DNA of 64,000 nucleotides from Burkholderiales bacterium. Lineage in GTDB: Bacteria; Pseudomonadota; Gammaproteobacteria; Burkholderiales; Eutrophovitaceae. Both the position numbers and the translations under genes were made by a program. The stretch is from assembly GCA_035560005.1 (NCBI GenBank), contig DATMAN010000071.1, forward strand, positions 1-64,000. Reading direction: 5' to 3'. A model generated the notes under the pieces. That model worked only from the letters and a program-made list of their open reading frames with translations. It ran no database searches and had not been told where the DNA came from. Positions 39,754 to 49,052 of this stretch are shown here, in pieces. Position 1 is the stretch's first letter, and each line of letters begins with the position of its first letter.

Positions 39754-40908
39754 TCATTTCGAGCCTTCCTTCGCACGCGCGCGCGCCGCGGGCGGTTTGG
39801 AGCCACCCACCACCGCCGGGGGCGCTACCCTCAGTTTCTCGATCGCTTTCCAGTCCCACTCGATGCCCAGACCGGGGGAGTCGAACGGAAACGCGAAGCC
39901 TTTCTCGATCTTGAGCTCGTTTTTCATGATGACATCGAGCTGGGGAATGTATTCCACCCACGGCGCGTTCGGCACCGCCGCGCACAGCCCTACGTGCAAC
40001 TCCATGAGGTAGTGGGGGCAGATCGGCACGTCGAAGGACTCGGCGAGATGCGCGCACTTGAGCCAGGGCGTGATGCCGCCGATCCGCGCGACGTCGGTCT
40101 GCACGATGGTGCAGGCACCGCGTTGCAGATATTCCCTGAAGTGACTGAGCGAATACAGCGACTCGCCGACCGCGATGGGCAGCGTGGTGGACTCGCGCAG
40201 CAGGACGTGGCCGTGCAGGTCTTCGGCCGGCAAGGGTTCCTCGAGCCACGCCAGATCGACTTCCTCGTAGTGCCGCGCGCGCCGAATCGCTTCCGGCACG
40301 TCGAATCCCTGGTTCGCGTCGACCATCAGCTCCAAGGAGTCGCCGATTGCGCGGCGCACCGCGCGCAGCCGCTTCATGTCCTCGGCGACGTGCGGCTTTC
40401 CGACCTTGATCTTGACGCCGCGGAACCCGCGGGACCTGACCTCCTCCGCGTTCTCGACCAGCAGCGCCGTGGGGATGTGCAGCCATCCGCCCTCGGTGTC
40501 GTAGACCGGTATCTTCTCCCGGGCTCCGCCCGCCATGACGTGCAGCGGCAGCCCGGCGCGCCGGCAGCGCAGGTCCCAGAGCGCCGTGTCGATGGCGCAC
40601 AGCGCCAGGCTGGTGATCGCGCCCACCGCGGTGGCATGGGTATGAAAAAACAGGTCGCGCCAGATCTGCTCGACCATCTGCGGGTCGCGCCCGATCAGCT
40701 GCGGCGCGAGATGATCACGGATCAAGGCCACAACGGAAGATCCGCCGGTGCCGATCGTATAGCTGTAACCCGTGCCCTCCGCGCCGTCGTCGGCGAAGAT
40801 GCGGACCATCGGCGTCTCCTGCACCGGGAAAGACTGGATGGCGTCGCCGCGCCGGGCCTTGGCCTTGAGGTCGACCTGGAACACTTCCACGCGGGTGATT
40901 GCGGTCAT
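39754..40908 (-). CDS. Enolase-superfamily enzyme, mandelate racemase subgroup
   Basis: 384-residue barrel enzyme that would abstract a proton alpha to a carboxylate. The catalytic Lys-x-Lys is in 'GFRGVKIKVGKPH'. Metal ligands are Asp in 'ELMVDANQGFD', Glu in 'LAWLEEPLPAED' and Glu in 'IAVGESLYS'. The Asp-His pair of the subgroup is in 'IVQTDVARIGG' and 'PICPHYLMELH'. Such enzymes racemise or dehydrate sugar acids and related acids; the substrate is unknown. Its start overlaps the DUF4442 gene stop (ATGA), and a thiolase lies upstream in the same run, an unusual setting for this family. The last ~25 residues are a Lys/Ala/Pro-rich tail. Confidence 0.85.
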   Translation of the reverse strand: MTAITRVEVFQVDLKAKARRGDAIQSFPVQETPMVRIFADDGAEGTGYSYTIGTGGSSVVALIRDHLAPQLIGRDPQMVEQIWRDLFFHTHATAVGAITSLALCAIDTALWDLRCRRAGLPLHVMAGGAREKIPVYDTEGGWLHIPTALLVENAEEVRSRGFRGVKIKVGKPHVAEDMKRLRAVRRAIGDSLELMVDANQGFDVPEAIRRARHYEEVDLAWLEEPLPAEDLHGHVLLRESTTLPIAVGESLYSLSHFREYLQRGACTIVQTDVARIGGITPWLKCAHLAESFDVPICPHYLMELHVGLCAAVPNAPWVEYIPQLDVIMKNELKIEKGFAFPFDSPGLGIEWDWKAIEKLRVAPPAVVGGSKPPAARARAKEGSK

Positions 40909-41489
40909 CCGTTTTCTCGTCGTGATGGCGTCCCGGTTCTCGGGGCACTGCCTTGCGCACGCGGCATGCTGCCGGCGGCCTCCAGCTCGAGCTTGCGCAG
41001 GTAGGCGTCCTTGCGCGCCACGTAGATCGTCTTCATCACCACCGCGTGCACGATCCCGTCGCCGTCCTTCAGCTCGATCTCATAATCGAGATCGACCGAT
41101 GGCTCCTCGGCGAGGCGGGCGCGCAGGCTGTCCAGTTCGGCCTCGCTCACGCTGCACTGCGCATAGAGCGCGCCGCGCCCCGGCCTGAGGTAGCGGATCG
41201 ACCCGGCCTTGTCCCACACGATGTAACCCGGGCCGAGGCCGACCTTGATCAACAGCGCGTAGAGCGGGTCGGTCGCCGCGTACATGGCACCTCCGAACAA
41301 CGTCCCGTAAATGTTCCGGGTCCTCCAGTTGAGCGGCAACTTGATGCGGATCGCGCGCAGGTCCTCGGCGATGTAGATCACCTTCGCGCCCGTACCCCAG
41401 AACGCGGGATACAGGTTGAAGCGGGTGCGCAGAAGCCAGGTCTTGAGGGATCCTCGGCTGCCGGCGGCTTTGCCGGTAGGGCGTGGCAT
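40905..41489 (-). CDS. DUF4442 hotdog-fold protein, probable thioesterase-like
   Basis: 194 residues with the DUF4442 pattern: 'NLYPAFWGTGAKVIYIAEDL', 'NWRTRNIYGTLFGGAMYAAT' (the hotdog helix with a Gly-rich turn) and 'YIVWDKAGSIRYLRPGRGAL'. The family is related to PaaI/YiiD thioesterases, but its activity is not established. The start at 41489 is two bases past the thiolase stop; a longer in-frame start would overlap the thiolase. Coupled downstream to the mandelate racemase-like gene, so these two and the thiolase form one operon. Confidence 0.75.
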   Translation of the reverse strand: MPRPTGKAAGSRGSLKTWLLRTRFNLYPAFWGTGAKVIYIAEDLRAIRIKLPLNWRTRNIYGTLFGGAMYAATDPLYALLIKVGLGPGYIVWDKAGSIRYLRPGRGALYAQCSVSEAELDSLRARLAEEPSVDLDYEIELKDGDGIVHAVVMKTIYVARKDAYLRKLELEAAGSMPRAQGSAPRTGTPSRRENG

Positions 41490-41491
41490 GC

Positions 41492-42694
41492 TCAGCGCAC
41501 CGACTCGAACAGGCCGGCCGCGCCCATGCCGGTGCCGATGCACATCGTGACCATCCCATAGCGTTGTCCACGCCGCCGCATGCCGTGCACCAGGGTCGCG
41601 GTGCGGATCGCGCCGGTGGCGCCGAGGGGGTGTCCGAGCGCGATGGCGCCGCCCAGCGGGTTGACTTTCGAGCGGTCCAGCCCGAGGTCGCCGATGACGG
41701 CCAGCGTTTGGGCAGCGAACGCTTCGTTCAGCTCGATCCAGTCGAGGTCGTCCTGGCGGATGCCGGTTTCTTTCAGCACCTTGGGGATCGCGAACTTCGG
41801 TCCGATGCCCATGATCTCCGGCGGCACGCCCGCCACTGCGAAGCCGAGGAAGCGGGCCAGTGGCTTCAGGTTGTAGCGACCGACCGCCGATTCGGAGGCA
41901 AGGACTACGGCCCCCGCCCCATCGGAGGTCTGCGAGCTGTTGCCCGCGGTCACCGAGCCGCCGCTGGCAAACGCCGGCTTGAGCTTGGCCAGCACGTCCG
42001 GCGTGGTGCCCGGCCGCGGACCTTCGTCGACCGCGACGACCTTGCCGCGGGTGGCAATCTCGTGCTTTTCGAGGTCGGGAACGCGTTCCTCGACTGTGTA
42101 GGGCGCGATCTCGTCGTTGAACTCGCCTTTCTCGATTCCGGCAAGCGCCCGGCGGTGGCTTTCGGTCGCGAACTCATCCTGCGCCTCGCGCGAGACCTTC
42201 CATTGCTCCGCCACTTTCTCGGCCGTGATGCCCATTCCATACGCGATGCCGAGGTTCTCGTCCTTCAGGAAGATCTTCTCGTTGGCCGATATCTTGTTGC
42301 CGCCCATCGGGATCATGCTCATGCTTTCGGTGCCGGCACCGATCATCACGTCCGCCTCGCCGAGACGGATCCGGTCCGCGGCGATCGCCACCGCGTTCAG
42401 CCCCGAGGCGCAGAAGCGGTTGACCGTGATGCCCGCGACGCTGTTCGGAAAACCGGCCAGTAGCAGCGCGATGCGCGCCACGTTCATCCCCTGCTCGGCC
42501 TCCGGCATGGCGCAGCCGACGACCACGTCGTCCACTGCGCCGCGCTCGATCGACGGCACCTGCGCCATCGCGGCATTGAGCGCATGGGCCAGCAGGTCGT
42601 CCGGGCGAACGTTGCGGAACACCCCTCGCGGCGCCTTGCCCACCGGCGTGCGCGCCGCCGCCACCACGTATGCATCTTGTACTTGTCTGGCCAT
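41492..42694 (-). CDS. Acetyl-CoA C-acyltransferase (3-ketoacyl-CoA thiolase)
   Basis: 400-residue thiolase that cleaves 3-ketoacyl-CoA in the last step of beta-oxidation. Nucleophilic Cys is in '[14 protein letters not shown]', the His region is '[16 protein letters not shown]', '[11 protein letters not shown]' is the conserved strand, and the second Cys is in '[11 protein letters not shown]'. It lies downstream of the FadN-like gene across a foldback repeat. FadN-FadA pairing is typical of this pathway. Confidence 0.93.
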   Translation of the reverse strand: MARQVQDAYVVAAARTPVGKAPRGVFRNVRPDDLLAHALNAAMAQVPSIERGAVDDVVVGCAMPEAEQGMNVARIALLLAGFPNSVAGITVNRFCASGLNAVAIAADRIRLGEADVMIGAGTESMSMIPMGGNKISANEKIFLKDENLGIAYGMGITAEKVAEQWKVSREAQDEFATESHRRALAGIEKGEFNDEIAPYTVEERVPDLEKHEIATRGKVVAVDEGPRPGTTPDVLAKLKPAFASGGSVTAGNSSQTSDGAGAVVLASESAVGRYNLKPLARFLGFAVAGVPPEIMGIGPKFAIPKVLKETGIRQDDLDWIELNEAFAAQTLAVIGDLGLDRSKVNPLGGAIALGHPLGATGAIRTATLVHGMRRRGQRYGMVTMCIGTGMGAAGLFESVR

Positions 42695-42720
42695 GACTCC
42701 GAGCCTCCAAATTCAAGCTT

Positions 42721-42878
42721 TCACCGCGGAGGACGCTGAGGAAACGCGCAGAGCGAAACACGAAGTCACGAAGGAATTGCCGATTTTCCCTCCCTCGTGT
42801 CCTTCGAGCCCCGAGCAACTTGGTCCCGCGCTCCTCAGTCCGGTTTTCCTCCGCGTCCTCACGCGTCCTCCGCGGTGA
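42721..42878. repeat. 158-bp foldback repeat with 16-bp perfect terminal inverted repeats
   Basis: TCACCGCGGAGGACGC (42721-42736) is exactly complementary to 42863-42878. Inside lies GAGCGAAACACGAAGTCACGAAGGA (42751-42775) in two overlapping 20-base readings, facing a related CTCGTGTCCTTCGAG stretch near 42796. The element fills the gap between the thiolase and FadN-like genes almost exactly. A 25-base core recurs with one mismatch at 49917-49941. Confidence 0.7.
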
Positions 42879-42882
42879 GCGC

Positions 42883-45363
42883 TTAATTCCTCAACGGCTT
42901 GCCGGTCTTGAGCATATGCTCGATCCGCGCCTGAGTCTTCTCGGTCGCCAGCAGCTCGATGAACGCCCGGCGCTCGAGATCGAGAAACCACTGTTCGTCC
43001 ACCAGGCTGCCCGGCTCCACGTCCCCGCCGCACATCACGTACGCAAGCTTCGACCCGACCAGATAGTCATGCTCGGAGATGTGGCGCCCGGCGAGCAGGT
43101 TGGTCATCCCCATCTTCAGGGTGGCGATGGCACTGCGCCCGGCGCACGGGATGTTCCGCCGCCGCAGCGGCGGACGATAACCGGCCTCGTGCATGGCGTT
43201 CAGTTCGGCCTTCGCGGCGTGCAGCAACTCGAAGCGGTTCATCACTACGCGGTCGGCCGGGTGCAGGTAGCCCAGCTCGCGCGAATGCTCCGCGCTTCTG
43301 CCCACCTGGGCTGTGGCCACGTTCTGGAAGTAGCGCTTCAGCAGAGGAAAGACGTCTTCGCCCTTCGCCTCATCGGCGGCGCGCAGCGCGAGCTCCTTGC
43401 ATCCTCCACCGGCCGGAATCAGGCCCACCCCGACTTCCACCAGACCGATGTAGCTTTCCAGGCTGGCGACGGCCCGATCGCAATGCATCACGAACTCGCA
43501 CCCACCCCCCAGCGCCATGCCGTCGACCGCGGCGACCGTGGGAACCATCGAATAGCGAAGCGCCAGGCTGGTCGCCTGAAACTGCTCGACCATCTGCTCG
43601 ACCTTCTCCAGCCGGCCCGCCATCAACGCGTCAGCGACGTTCAGCTTGCGTGCCGCTTTGAGGATCGCCGACTCCGCCTCGCGCCGGAACTTCTTCATCA
43701 TCGAGGCGAACGCGGAGGGCTTCTGGTCCGGCTTGCGATTACTCCCACCGGAGAGATTCGCGCCCACGGAGAACGGGGGTTCGGTCTGCCAGATCACCAG
43801 ACCCTTGAAGCCGCGCTCGGCCTCCTCGATCGCCTGCGCGATTCCGTCGAGCACGTCTTCGCCGATGGCGTGCATCTTGGACTTGAACGAGAGCACCGCG
43901 ATGTCATCGCCCGTGGTCCACAGACGCACGGCATCGGTCTCGAACACGCTGCTGCCGTAGGCGGCCGGCTCTGAGATCAGCCGGTCCGGGAAGGGCTGGC
44001 GCCGGTAGATCGGCAGCGTCGGGCGCGGCTGGTAGCTGCGGGTGGCCGGGCTGTAGGACCCGTTGGCGGTGTGCACGCCGGCGCGCTCGGCTTCGAGCGC
44101 CCACGCCGGCAGCGGCGCGTTCGACATGGCCTTGCCGGTCGCGATGTCTTCGCAGATCCAGGCGGCGACTTGCGGCCAGCCGGCGGACTGCCAGATCTCG
44201 AACGGCCCGCGATCCCAGCCGAATCCCCAGCGCACCGCGAAGTCCACGTCGCGCGCATTGTCCGCGATCTCCTGCAGGTGATAGGCGCAGTAGTGCAGCG
44301 AGTCGCGAAACGCCGCCCACAGGAATTGCGCCTGCGGATGGCGGTTCGCACGCAACTGCGCAAAGCGCTCGGCAACGTTCTTGTTCTTGAGGATTTCGAC
44401 AACGCCGTCGTCCGCCTGCTTTCCCGACAGCCGATAGTTGCCATCGCCAAGGTTCAGCACCTGGATATCCTTGCCGACCTTCCGGTAAACACCCCGCCCG
44501 CTCTTCTGGCCGAAAGCTTTCTCCTCCAGCAGCCGCCGCAGCCAGCCCGGGGCCTCGTAGTAGCGGTGCCAAGGGTCGTCCGGCAGCGTTTCCTTCATCG
44601 TGTTGATCACATGCGCGAGCGTATCGAGCCCGACCACGTCCGCCGTGCGATAAGTGGCGCTCTTCGGCCGGCCGATCAGCGGCCCGGTCAGCGCATCGAC
44701 TTCGTCGAATCCCAGCCCGAGCCGCTCGGTGTGGTGAAACGCGGCGAGAATCGAGAACACTCCGACGCGGTTGGCGATGAAGTTGGGCGTGTCCTTGGCG
44801 CGCACCACCCCCTTGCCCAGCGCGGTGACCAGGAACGCTTCCAGCCCGTCTAGGATGTCGGGACGGGTGCCGCGGCCCGGGATCAGCTCGACCAGGTGCA
44901 TGTAGCGCGGCGGATTGAAGAAATGCATGCCGCAGAACCTGGCGCGCAACGCTTCCGGCAGCGCTTGCGCCAGGGCGTTGATCGACAGGCCGGAGGTGTT
45001 GCTCGCGAACACCGCGCGATCCGAAAGATGAGGCGCGACCTTTTCGTACAGCGCCCTCTTCCAGTCCATGCGTTCGGAGATCGCCTCGATCACCAGATCG
45101 CAGTCCTTGAGCAGCGTCATGTCCCGGTCGTAGTTGGCCGGCTGGATATAGTCCGCCTTCGACGCGACGGAAAGCGGGCTGGGCTCGAGCTTCTTGAGGT
45201 TGTCGATCGCCTTGCGGACGATGTCGTTCGGATCGCCCTCTTTCGACGGCAGGTCGAACAGGACCGCTTCGACATTGGCGTTGACCAAATGGGCGGCGAT
45301 CTGCGCGCCCATCACCCCGGCGCCCAGCACCGCGGCCTTGCGGATCTTCAGGGAGGGTTGCAT
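42883..45363 (-). CDS. 3-hydroxyacyl-CoA dehydrogenase / enoyl-CoA hydratase fusion, FadN-like
   Basis: 826 residues performing hydration and NAD-dependent oxidation in beta-oxidation. The dehydrogenase comes first: Rossmann motif 'AAVLGAGVMGAQIAAHLV', catalytic His in 'RFCGMHFFNPPRYMHLVEL', C-terminal dehydrogenase segment 'TPNFIANRVGVFSIL'. The crotonase domain is C-terminal, with 'VAAVDGMALGGGCEFVMH' and 'EVGVGLIPAGGGCKELAL'. This order is that of Bacillus FadN and the reverse of E. coli FadB/FadJ. The middle region 'KSGRGVYRKVGKD' is shared with FadB. The partner thiolase is downstream. Confidence 0.92.
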   Translation of the reverse strand: MQPSLKIRKAAVLGAGVMGAQIAAHLVNANVEAVLFDLPSKEGDPNDIVRKAIDNLKKLEPSPLSVASKADYIQPANYDRDMTLLKDCDLVIEAISERMDWKRALYEKVAPHLSDRAVFASNTSGLSINALAQALPEALRARFCGMHFFNPPRYMHLVELIPGRGTRPDILDGLEAFLVTALGKGVVRAKDTPNFIANRVGVFSILAAFHHTERLGLGFDEVDALTGPLIGRPKSATYRTADVVGLDTLAHVINTMKETLPDDPWHRYYEAPGWLRRLLEEKAFGQKSGRGVYRKVGKDIQVLNLGDGNYRLSGKQADDGVVEILKNKNVAERFAQLRANRHPQAQFLWAAFRDSLHYCAYHLQEIADNARDVDFAVRWGFGWDRGPFEIWQSAGWPQVAAWICEDIATGKAMSNAPLPAWALEAERAGVHTANGSYSPATRSYQPRPTLPIYRRQPFPDRLISEPAAYGSSVFETDAVRLWTTGDDIAVLSFKSKMHAIGEDVLDGIAQAIEEAERGFKGLVIWQTEPPFSVGANLSGGSNRKPDQKPSAFASMMKKFRREAESAILKAARKLNVADALMAGRLEKVEQMVEQFQATSLALRYSMVPTVAAVDGMALGGGCEFVMHCDRAVASLESYIGLVEVGVGLIPAGGGCKELALRAADEAKGEDVFPLLKRYFQNVATAQVGRSAEHSRELGYLHPADRVVMNRFELLHAAKAELNAMHEAGYRPPLRRRNIPCAGRSAIATLKMGMTNLLAGRHISEHDYLVGSKLAYVMCGGDVEPGSLVDEQWFLDLERRAFIELLATEKTQARIEHMLKTGKPLRN

Positions 45364-45435
45364 TGCGTCGTGCTCACAGGGCCGGATTGAAACGGCGCGC
45401 CGCAGCCAGATCCGCCACGGCGCGCAGCTTGCACT

Positions 45436-46749
45436 TCAGAAGCTCATGGAATACTGCACGCTCAGGATGTCCACCGAGCCTTCGTACGTGCCCGTGACCG
45501 TCGTCGCCGTACCAGGCGCCGGCGTGGGCACGGTGAATCCCGGCGCCTGCTGGCTGCGGGTATGGTTGATGTCGGCATCCTTGATGAAGAGGTGCGCGTA
45601 ACCCAGGTCTAGCCGACCGCTCTGGCCCACCCGCATCTGCGCCCCGAGCGCCAGCCAGATCCGGTCGTTGTCGGGCAGCCGCACCGTGCGTGTCGTCGCG
45701 CTCTTCACCGGCGTCTGGTCATAGGCGAGACCGCCTTTCAGCGTCCACTGGTCGTTCCACTTGTAGTCGGCGCCTACCGATACCCGCCAGCTGTCGTCGA
45801 AATCGAAGACGAACACCTCGCGCAGCGTCCCGTTGGTCGTGTTGACGACATCGACACGGTTGATCTCGCTCCATTGCGTGAAGGTGGCGTCACCGAGCAA
45901 CTGGAGCCGATCCGACAACCGGTGGGCAAGACTCAACGAGAACATCCCCGGAAAAGTCACGTCCGCTCTCGCCGGACCGCTGGCGGCGGCCACTGGTGCA
46001 CCGGCGGCAGTGGTCGTGTTTACGCTGCCCTCGAGTTCGTACTCGATGGGCGACCTGTAGGCCAGGCCAATGCGCGTGCCGCTCGCAACGTCGAACAGGA
46101 GCCCGAGATTCCATCCCCATCCATCGTCGTCGGCTTCGAGCTTGGTGTTGCCACTGACCCCGGCACCCAGCACGACGGCATTCGTGAGTTCCGCGTCTGC
46201 CAGCTGATAGTTGATCCCGCCGCCCACCGACACCGTATCGGAGAGCTTGTAGGACACCGACGGGTTGATGTTGATGGTCGTCAGCTCGGACTTGATGCCC
46301 TGGAAACGCCCCACCCAGTTCGAGTCGTATTCGGTGGTCAGCCCGAACGGGACGTTGACACCGATGCCGAAGTGCAGCCTTTCTCCATAAGGCATCACGA
46401 AGTAGCCGTTGGGGACGAAGGAGGTCTGACCGGGATCGCCCGTTCCGGGAACCGTTCCAAGGCCCAGTGCGGCGGGGCCGGTCGCCGAACCGGAGAAGTC
46501 GGCGGAAACCGCGATGACGTGGCCGGCGACCGCGAACTGACGCCCTTGCAGCCGGCTCATGCCTGCGGGATTGAAGAACACGGTGCTGGCGTCCTCGGCG
46601 CTTGCCGCAGCGCCGGCGTAGGCATTGCCGAGCCCGCTTCCGCTCTGTTCGGCAAGCGCGAATCCCGCCGCCGACGCGGTCCCCGCACCGCCGCCAAACA
46701 ACCCAGCAATTGCCGCTGCTAACGCTGCCTTCCTGAACGCTTTCTTCAT
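45436..46749 (-). CDS. fadL: Outer-membrane long-chain fatty-acid porin, FadL/OmpP1 family
   Basis: 437 residues. A signal peptide ending 'AGTASAAGFALAEQS' leads directly into the FadL N-terminal signature ('QSGSGLGNAYAGAAASAEDA', 'TVFFNPAGMSRL'). Alternating beta strands follow, and the last residues 'DILSVQYSMSF' end in Phe, the outer-membrane assembly signal. It admits long-chain fatty acids or other hydrophobic substrates. The ATG at 46749 has a clear AGGAGAAAG ribosome site. The frame stays open far upstream (to 48774), but that part is noise over other genes. Confidence 0.92.
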   Translation of the reverse strand: MKKAFRKAALAAAIAGLFGGGAGTASAAGFALAEQSGSGLGNAYAGAAASAEDASTVFFNPAGMSRLQGRQFAVAGHVIAVSADFSGSATGPAALGLGTVPGTGDPGQTSFVPNGYFVMPYGERLHFGIGVNVPFGLTTEYDSNWVGRFQGIKSELTTININPSVSYKLSDTVSVGGGINYQLADAELTNAVVLGAGVSGNTKLEADDDGWGWNLGLLFDVASGTRIGLAYRSPIEYELEGSVNTTTAAGAPVAAASGPARADVTFPGMFSLSLAHRLSDRLQLLGDATFTQWSEINRVDVVNTTNGTLREVFVFDFDDSWRVSVGADYKWNDQWTLKGGLAYDQTPVKSATTRTVRLPDNDRIWLALGAQMRVGQSGRLDLGYAHLFIKDADINHTRSQQAPGFTVPTPAPGTATTVTGTYEGSVDILSVQYSMSF

Positions 46750-46802
46750 CGCTTTCTCCTTACAAGTGTCGCTGATTGAACAGCGATTTCGAAAAACCCG
46801 AA

Positions 46803-47213
46803 TCAGCCCGCGCTGCCTGGGTTGACCGGCCGCGGACGTCCCTGGTCGTCCACAGCCACGTAAGTCAGCGTGGCCTCGGTCACCTTCACGACTTCGCGCA
46901 GGCTGCGCCGCTGCGCGAACACTTCCACCGCCACCGTGATCGAAGTGCGGCCCACGCGCACGATGTCGGCGTAGAAGCTGACGAGGTCGCCGATCAGCAC
47001 CGGCTGCTTGAAGACGAAGGAGTTGACCGCCACGGTGGCGATCCGCCCCCGCGCCAGCCGCACCGCCGGGATGCTGCCCGCGATATCCACCTGCGACATG
47101 ATCCAGCCGCCGAAGATGTCGCCATTGAAGTTGGCGTCGGAAGGCATCGGCACCACGCGAAGCGCGGGCTCCTTGCCTGCGGGCAACTGCACCGGCTGAC
47201 TCTCCTCGGGCAT
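46803..47213 (-). CDS. Acyl-CoA thioesterase, YciA-like hotdog protein
   Basis: 136-residue hotdog domain with the acyl-CoA hydrolase pattern 'PSDANFNGDIFGGWIMSQVD', in which Asn, Asp and Gly-Gly line the active site, and 'FVFKQPVLIGDLVSFYADIV'. YciA-type enzymes hydrolyse a broad range of acyl-CoAs and may release CoA when oxidation stalls. It starts directly after the acyl-CoA synthetase stop codon (no gap) and precedes fadL, so it belongs to the fatty-acid operon. Confidence 0.88.
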   Translation of the reverse strand: MPEESQPVQLPAGKEPALRVVPMPSDANFNGDIFGGWIMSQVDIAGSIPAVRLARGRIATVAVNSFVFKQPVLIGDLVSFYADIVRVGRTSITVAVEVFAQRRSLREVVKVTEATLTYVAVDDQGRPRPVNPGSAG

Positions 47214-49019
47214 TCAGTGTCCTGCGTACAGCGTTTCGAACTCGCGCTTGTAGGCCTCCACCACTTTGGCACGCTTGACCTTCATGGTCGGGGTCAGCAA
47301 GCCGTTTTCGACCGTCCAGGGCTGCGGCAGGATCGCCACGCGATACAACTGGGCGTAGCCGGGAAACTCCTTGATCTGCAGCTTGATCCGTTCCAGGACG
47401 ATCTTTTCGGCCTGCGGGCCGCGCATCGCCGATTCGGAGTCCGGGTCCAGGCCGCGCTCCTTCGCGACTTTCGCCCACTGATCCTTGTTCAGCACCACGA
47501 ACGCGGTCAGGAACGGCTTGCCTTCGCCGAGCACCATCACCTGTTCGAACAGGGTGTCGCGCATGATTGCCGCTTCCATGTCCACCGGCGGGACCTTCTC
47601 GCCGTTGGACATGACGATGATCTCCTTCAGCCGGCCCGTGATGTACAGATGCCCGGTCTGGTCCATGCGCGCGGTGTCGCCGGTCTTGAGCCAGCCGTCG
47701 GGCGTGAACATCGCCCGGGTCGCCTCCTCGTTGTTCCAGTAGCCGAGCATCACGTTCGGGCCCCTGACCAGCAGCTCGTCCTTCTCGCCGATCTTCACTT
47801 CCACGCCGGGAATCGGCTTGCCGATGCTGGCAGGAATGTTGTCCTCGATCGTGTTGGCGCTGACCACCGGGCTGGTTTCGGTCAGTCCGTAGCCCTGCAG
47901 CACCGGCAGCCCCAGGCCGATGAACAGCCTGGCGATCTCCGGCGAGAGCGCCGCGCCGCCGCAGGTCGCGCAGCGCAGCCTTCCGCCCAGGCGCGCGGTG
48001 ACCTTCGAGGCCACCAGTTTCTCCAGGACCGGCCACAGCAGGAAGCTCGGCTTCCACGGTCCGCGCCCCTGTTGATGTTCGAACCGGGCCCAGCCCAGCT
48101 CGACCGCGAACTCGAACAGCTTGCGCCGCGCAGGAGGACTTTCCGCCAGCTTCTGCTTGATCGCGGCGTACACCCGCTCGTAGATGCGCGGCACCGAGAT
48201 CAACAGCGTCGGCCGGATGGTGAGCAGGTCCTCGGCAAGCTGTTGCACCGAACGGGCGAACGCGGTCTGCGCGCCCGCCATGACCGTACCGTAATAGCCG
48301 CAGGTGCGTTCCAGCGTATGCGACAGCGGCAGGAATGACAGCAACAGATCGTCGGTCGTCATGCTGAAGCGCTGCAAGGTCGAGTAGGCGTTGTGCAGCA
48401 TGTTGTAGTGTGAAAGCATCACGCCCTTCGGCCGACCCGTGGTGCCCGAGGTATAGATGATGCTGGCGAGCTTCTTGCCATCGGTGTTGACGTGTTTCGT
48501 CTCGCCGGCCTCCTTCGGCACCCAGTGGTCGGCGTCCACCAGTCGCGGATCGGAGGGCGCGCCTTTCAGCGGCTTGAGCGACACCAGCCGTTTGACCCCT
48601 TCGAGCTGCCCCTTGACCTCCGCGAACGCGTCCCAGGTCGCAGGGTCCTCGAAGAAGAACAGCTTCGCCCCCGAATCGCGGACGATATAGGCGACGTTGT
48701 CCGGCCGGTCGGAGGTGTAGAGCGGGACCGTAACCAGATCGAGCCCCATCGCGGCCTGGTCGAACACCACCCACCAGACCGAGTTGCGCATCATGATCGC
48801 GACCCGGTCGCCGCGCTCAAGCCCCTCATTCCCGAGCGCCGCCTGCCAGCGCGCGACCAGCCGGTCCACCTCGCGCCAGGTATAGTCTTTCCATTGCCCG
48901 GTTTGCTCGTCGAAATTGCGATAGGCCAGTGCGTTCGCAGAGCGCTTTACCCGCTCGGCGAACAAGCCATCCAGGGTCTTGGCGATCTCCGGAGAGATCA
49001 GGTCCACGTTCTTCGCCAT
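47214..49019 (-). CDS. Long-chain acyl-CoA synthetase (AMP-forming)
   Basis: 601-residue ligase activating fatty acids to acyl-CoA. The ATP loop is 'IIYTSGTTGRPKGVMLSH', the adenylate motif 'QGYGLTETSPVVSAN', the hinge 'GWLKTGDTARMDQTGHLYIT' and the C-terminal Lys loop 'NGLLTPTMKVKRAKVVEAYK'. The general pattern is the eukaryotic-like long-chain ligase subfamily ('FAES'-type C-terminus), not E. coli FadD. A GGAGGAG site precedes the ATG. It heads the ligase-thioesterase-fadL run, which could activate fatty acids imported by FadL. Confidence 0.92.
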   Translation of the reverse strand: MAKNVDLISPEIAKTLDGLFAERVKRSANALAYRNFDEQTGQWKDYTWREVDRLVARWQAALGNEGLERGDRVAIMMRNSVWWVVFDQAAMGLDLVTVPLYTSDRPDNVAYIVRDSGAKLFFFEDPATWDAFAEVKGQLEGVKRLVSLKPLKGAPSDPRLVDADHWVPKEAGETKHVNTDGKKLASIIYTSGTTGRPKGVMLSHYNMLHNAYSTLQRFSMTTDDLLLSFLPLSHTLERTCGYYGTVMAGAQTAFARSVQQLAEDLLTIRPTLLISVPRIYERVYAAIKQKLAESPPARRKLFEFAVELGWARFEHQQGRGPWKPSFLLWPVLEKLVASKVTARLGGRLRCATCGGAALSPEIARLFIGLGLPVLQGYGLTETSPVVSANTIEDNIPASIGKPIPGVEVKIGEKDELLVRGPNVMLGYWNNEEATRAMFTPDGWLKTGDTARMDQTGHLYITGRLKEIIVMSNGEKVPPVDMEAAIMRDTLFEQVMVLGEGKPFLTAFVVLNKDQWAKVAKERGLDPDSESAMRGPQAEKIVLERIKLQIKEFPGYAQLYRVAILPQPWTVENGLLTPTMKVKRAKVVEAYKREFETLYAGH

Positions 49020-49052
49020 CTCGTCTCCTCCTTGGATTGCCCGGTTGCGCGA

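Noticed and set aside
46750-48774. The fadL reading frame stays open for over 670 further codons
   Set aside because: It crosses the thioesterase and acyl-CoA synthetase genes in the wrong register, with Arg/Gly/Ala-rich noise. The FadL signal peptide and ribosome site at 46749 mark the real start. Long open frames of this kind are common in GC-rich DNA.
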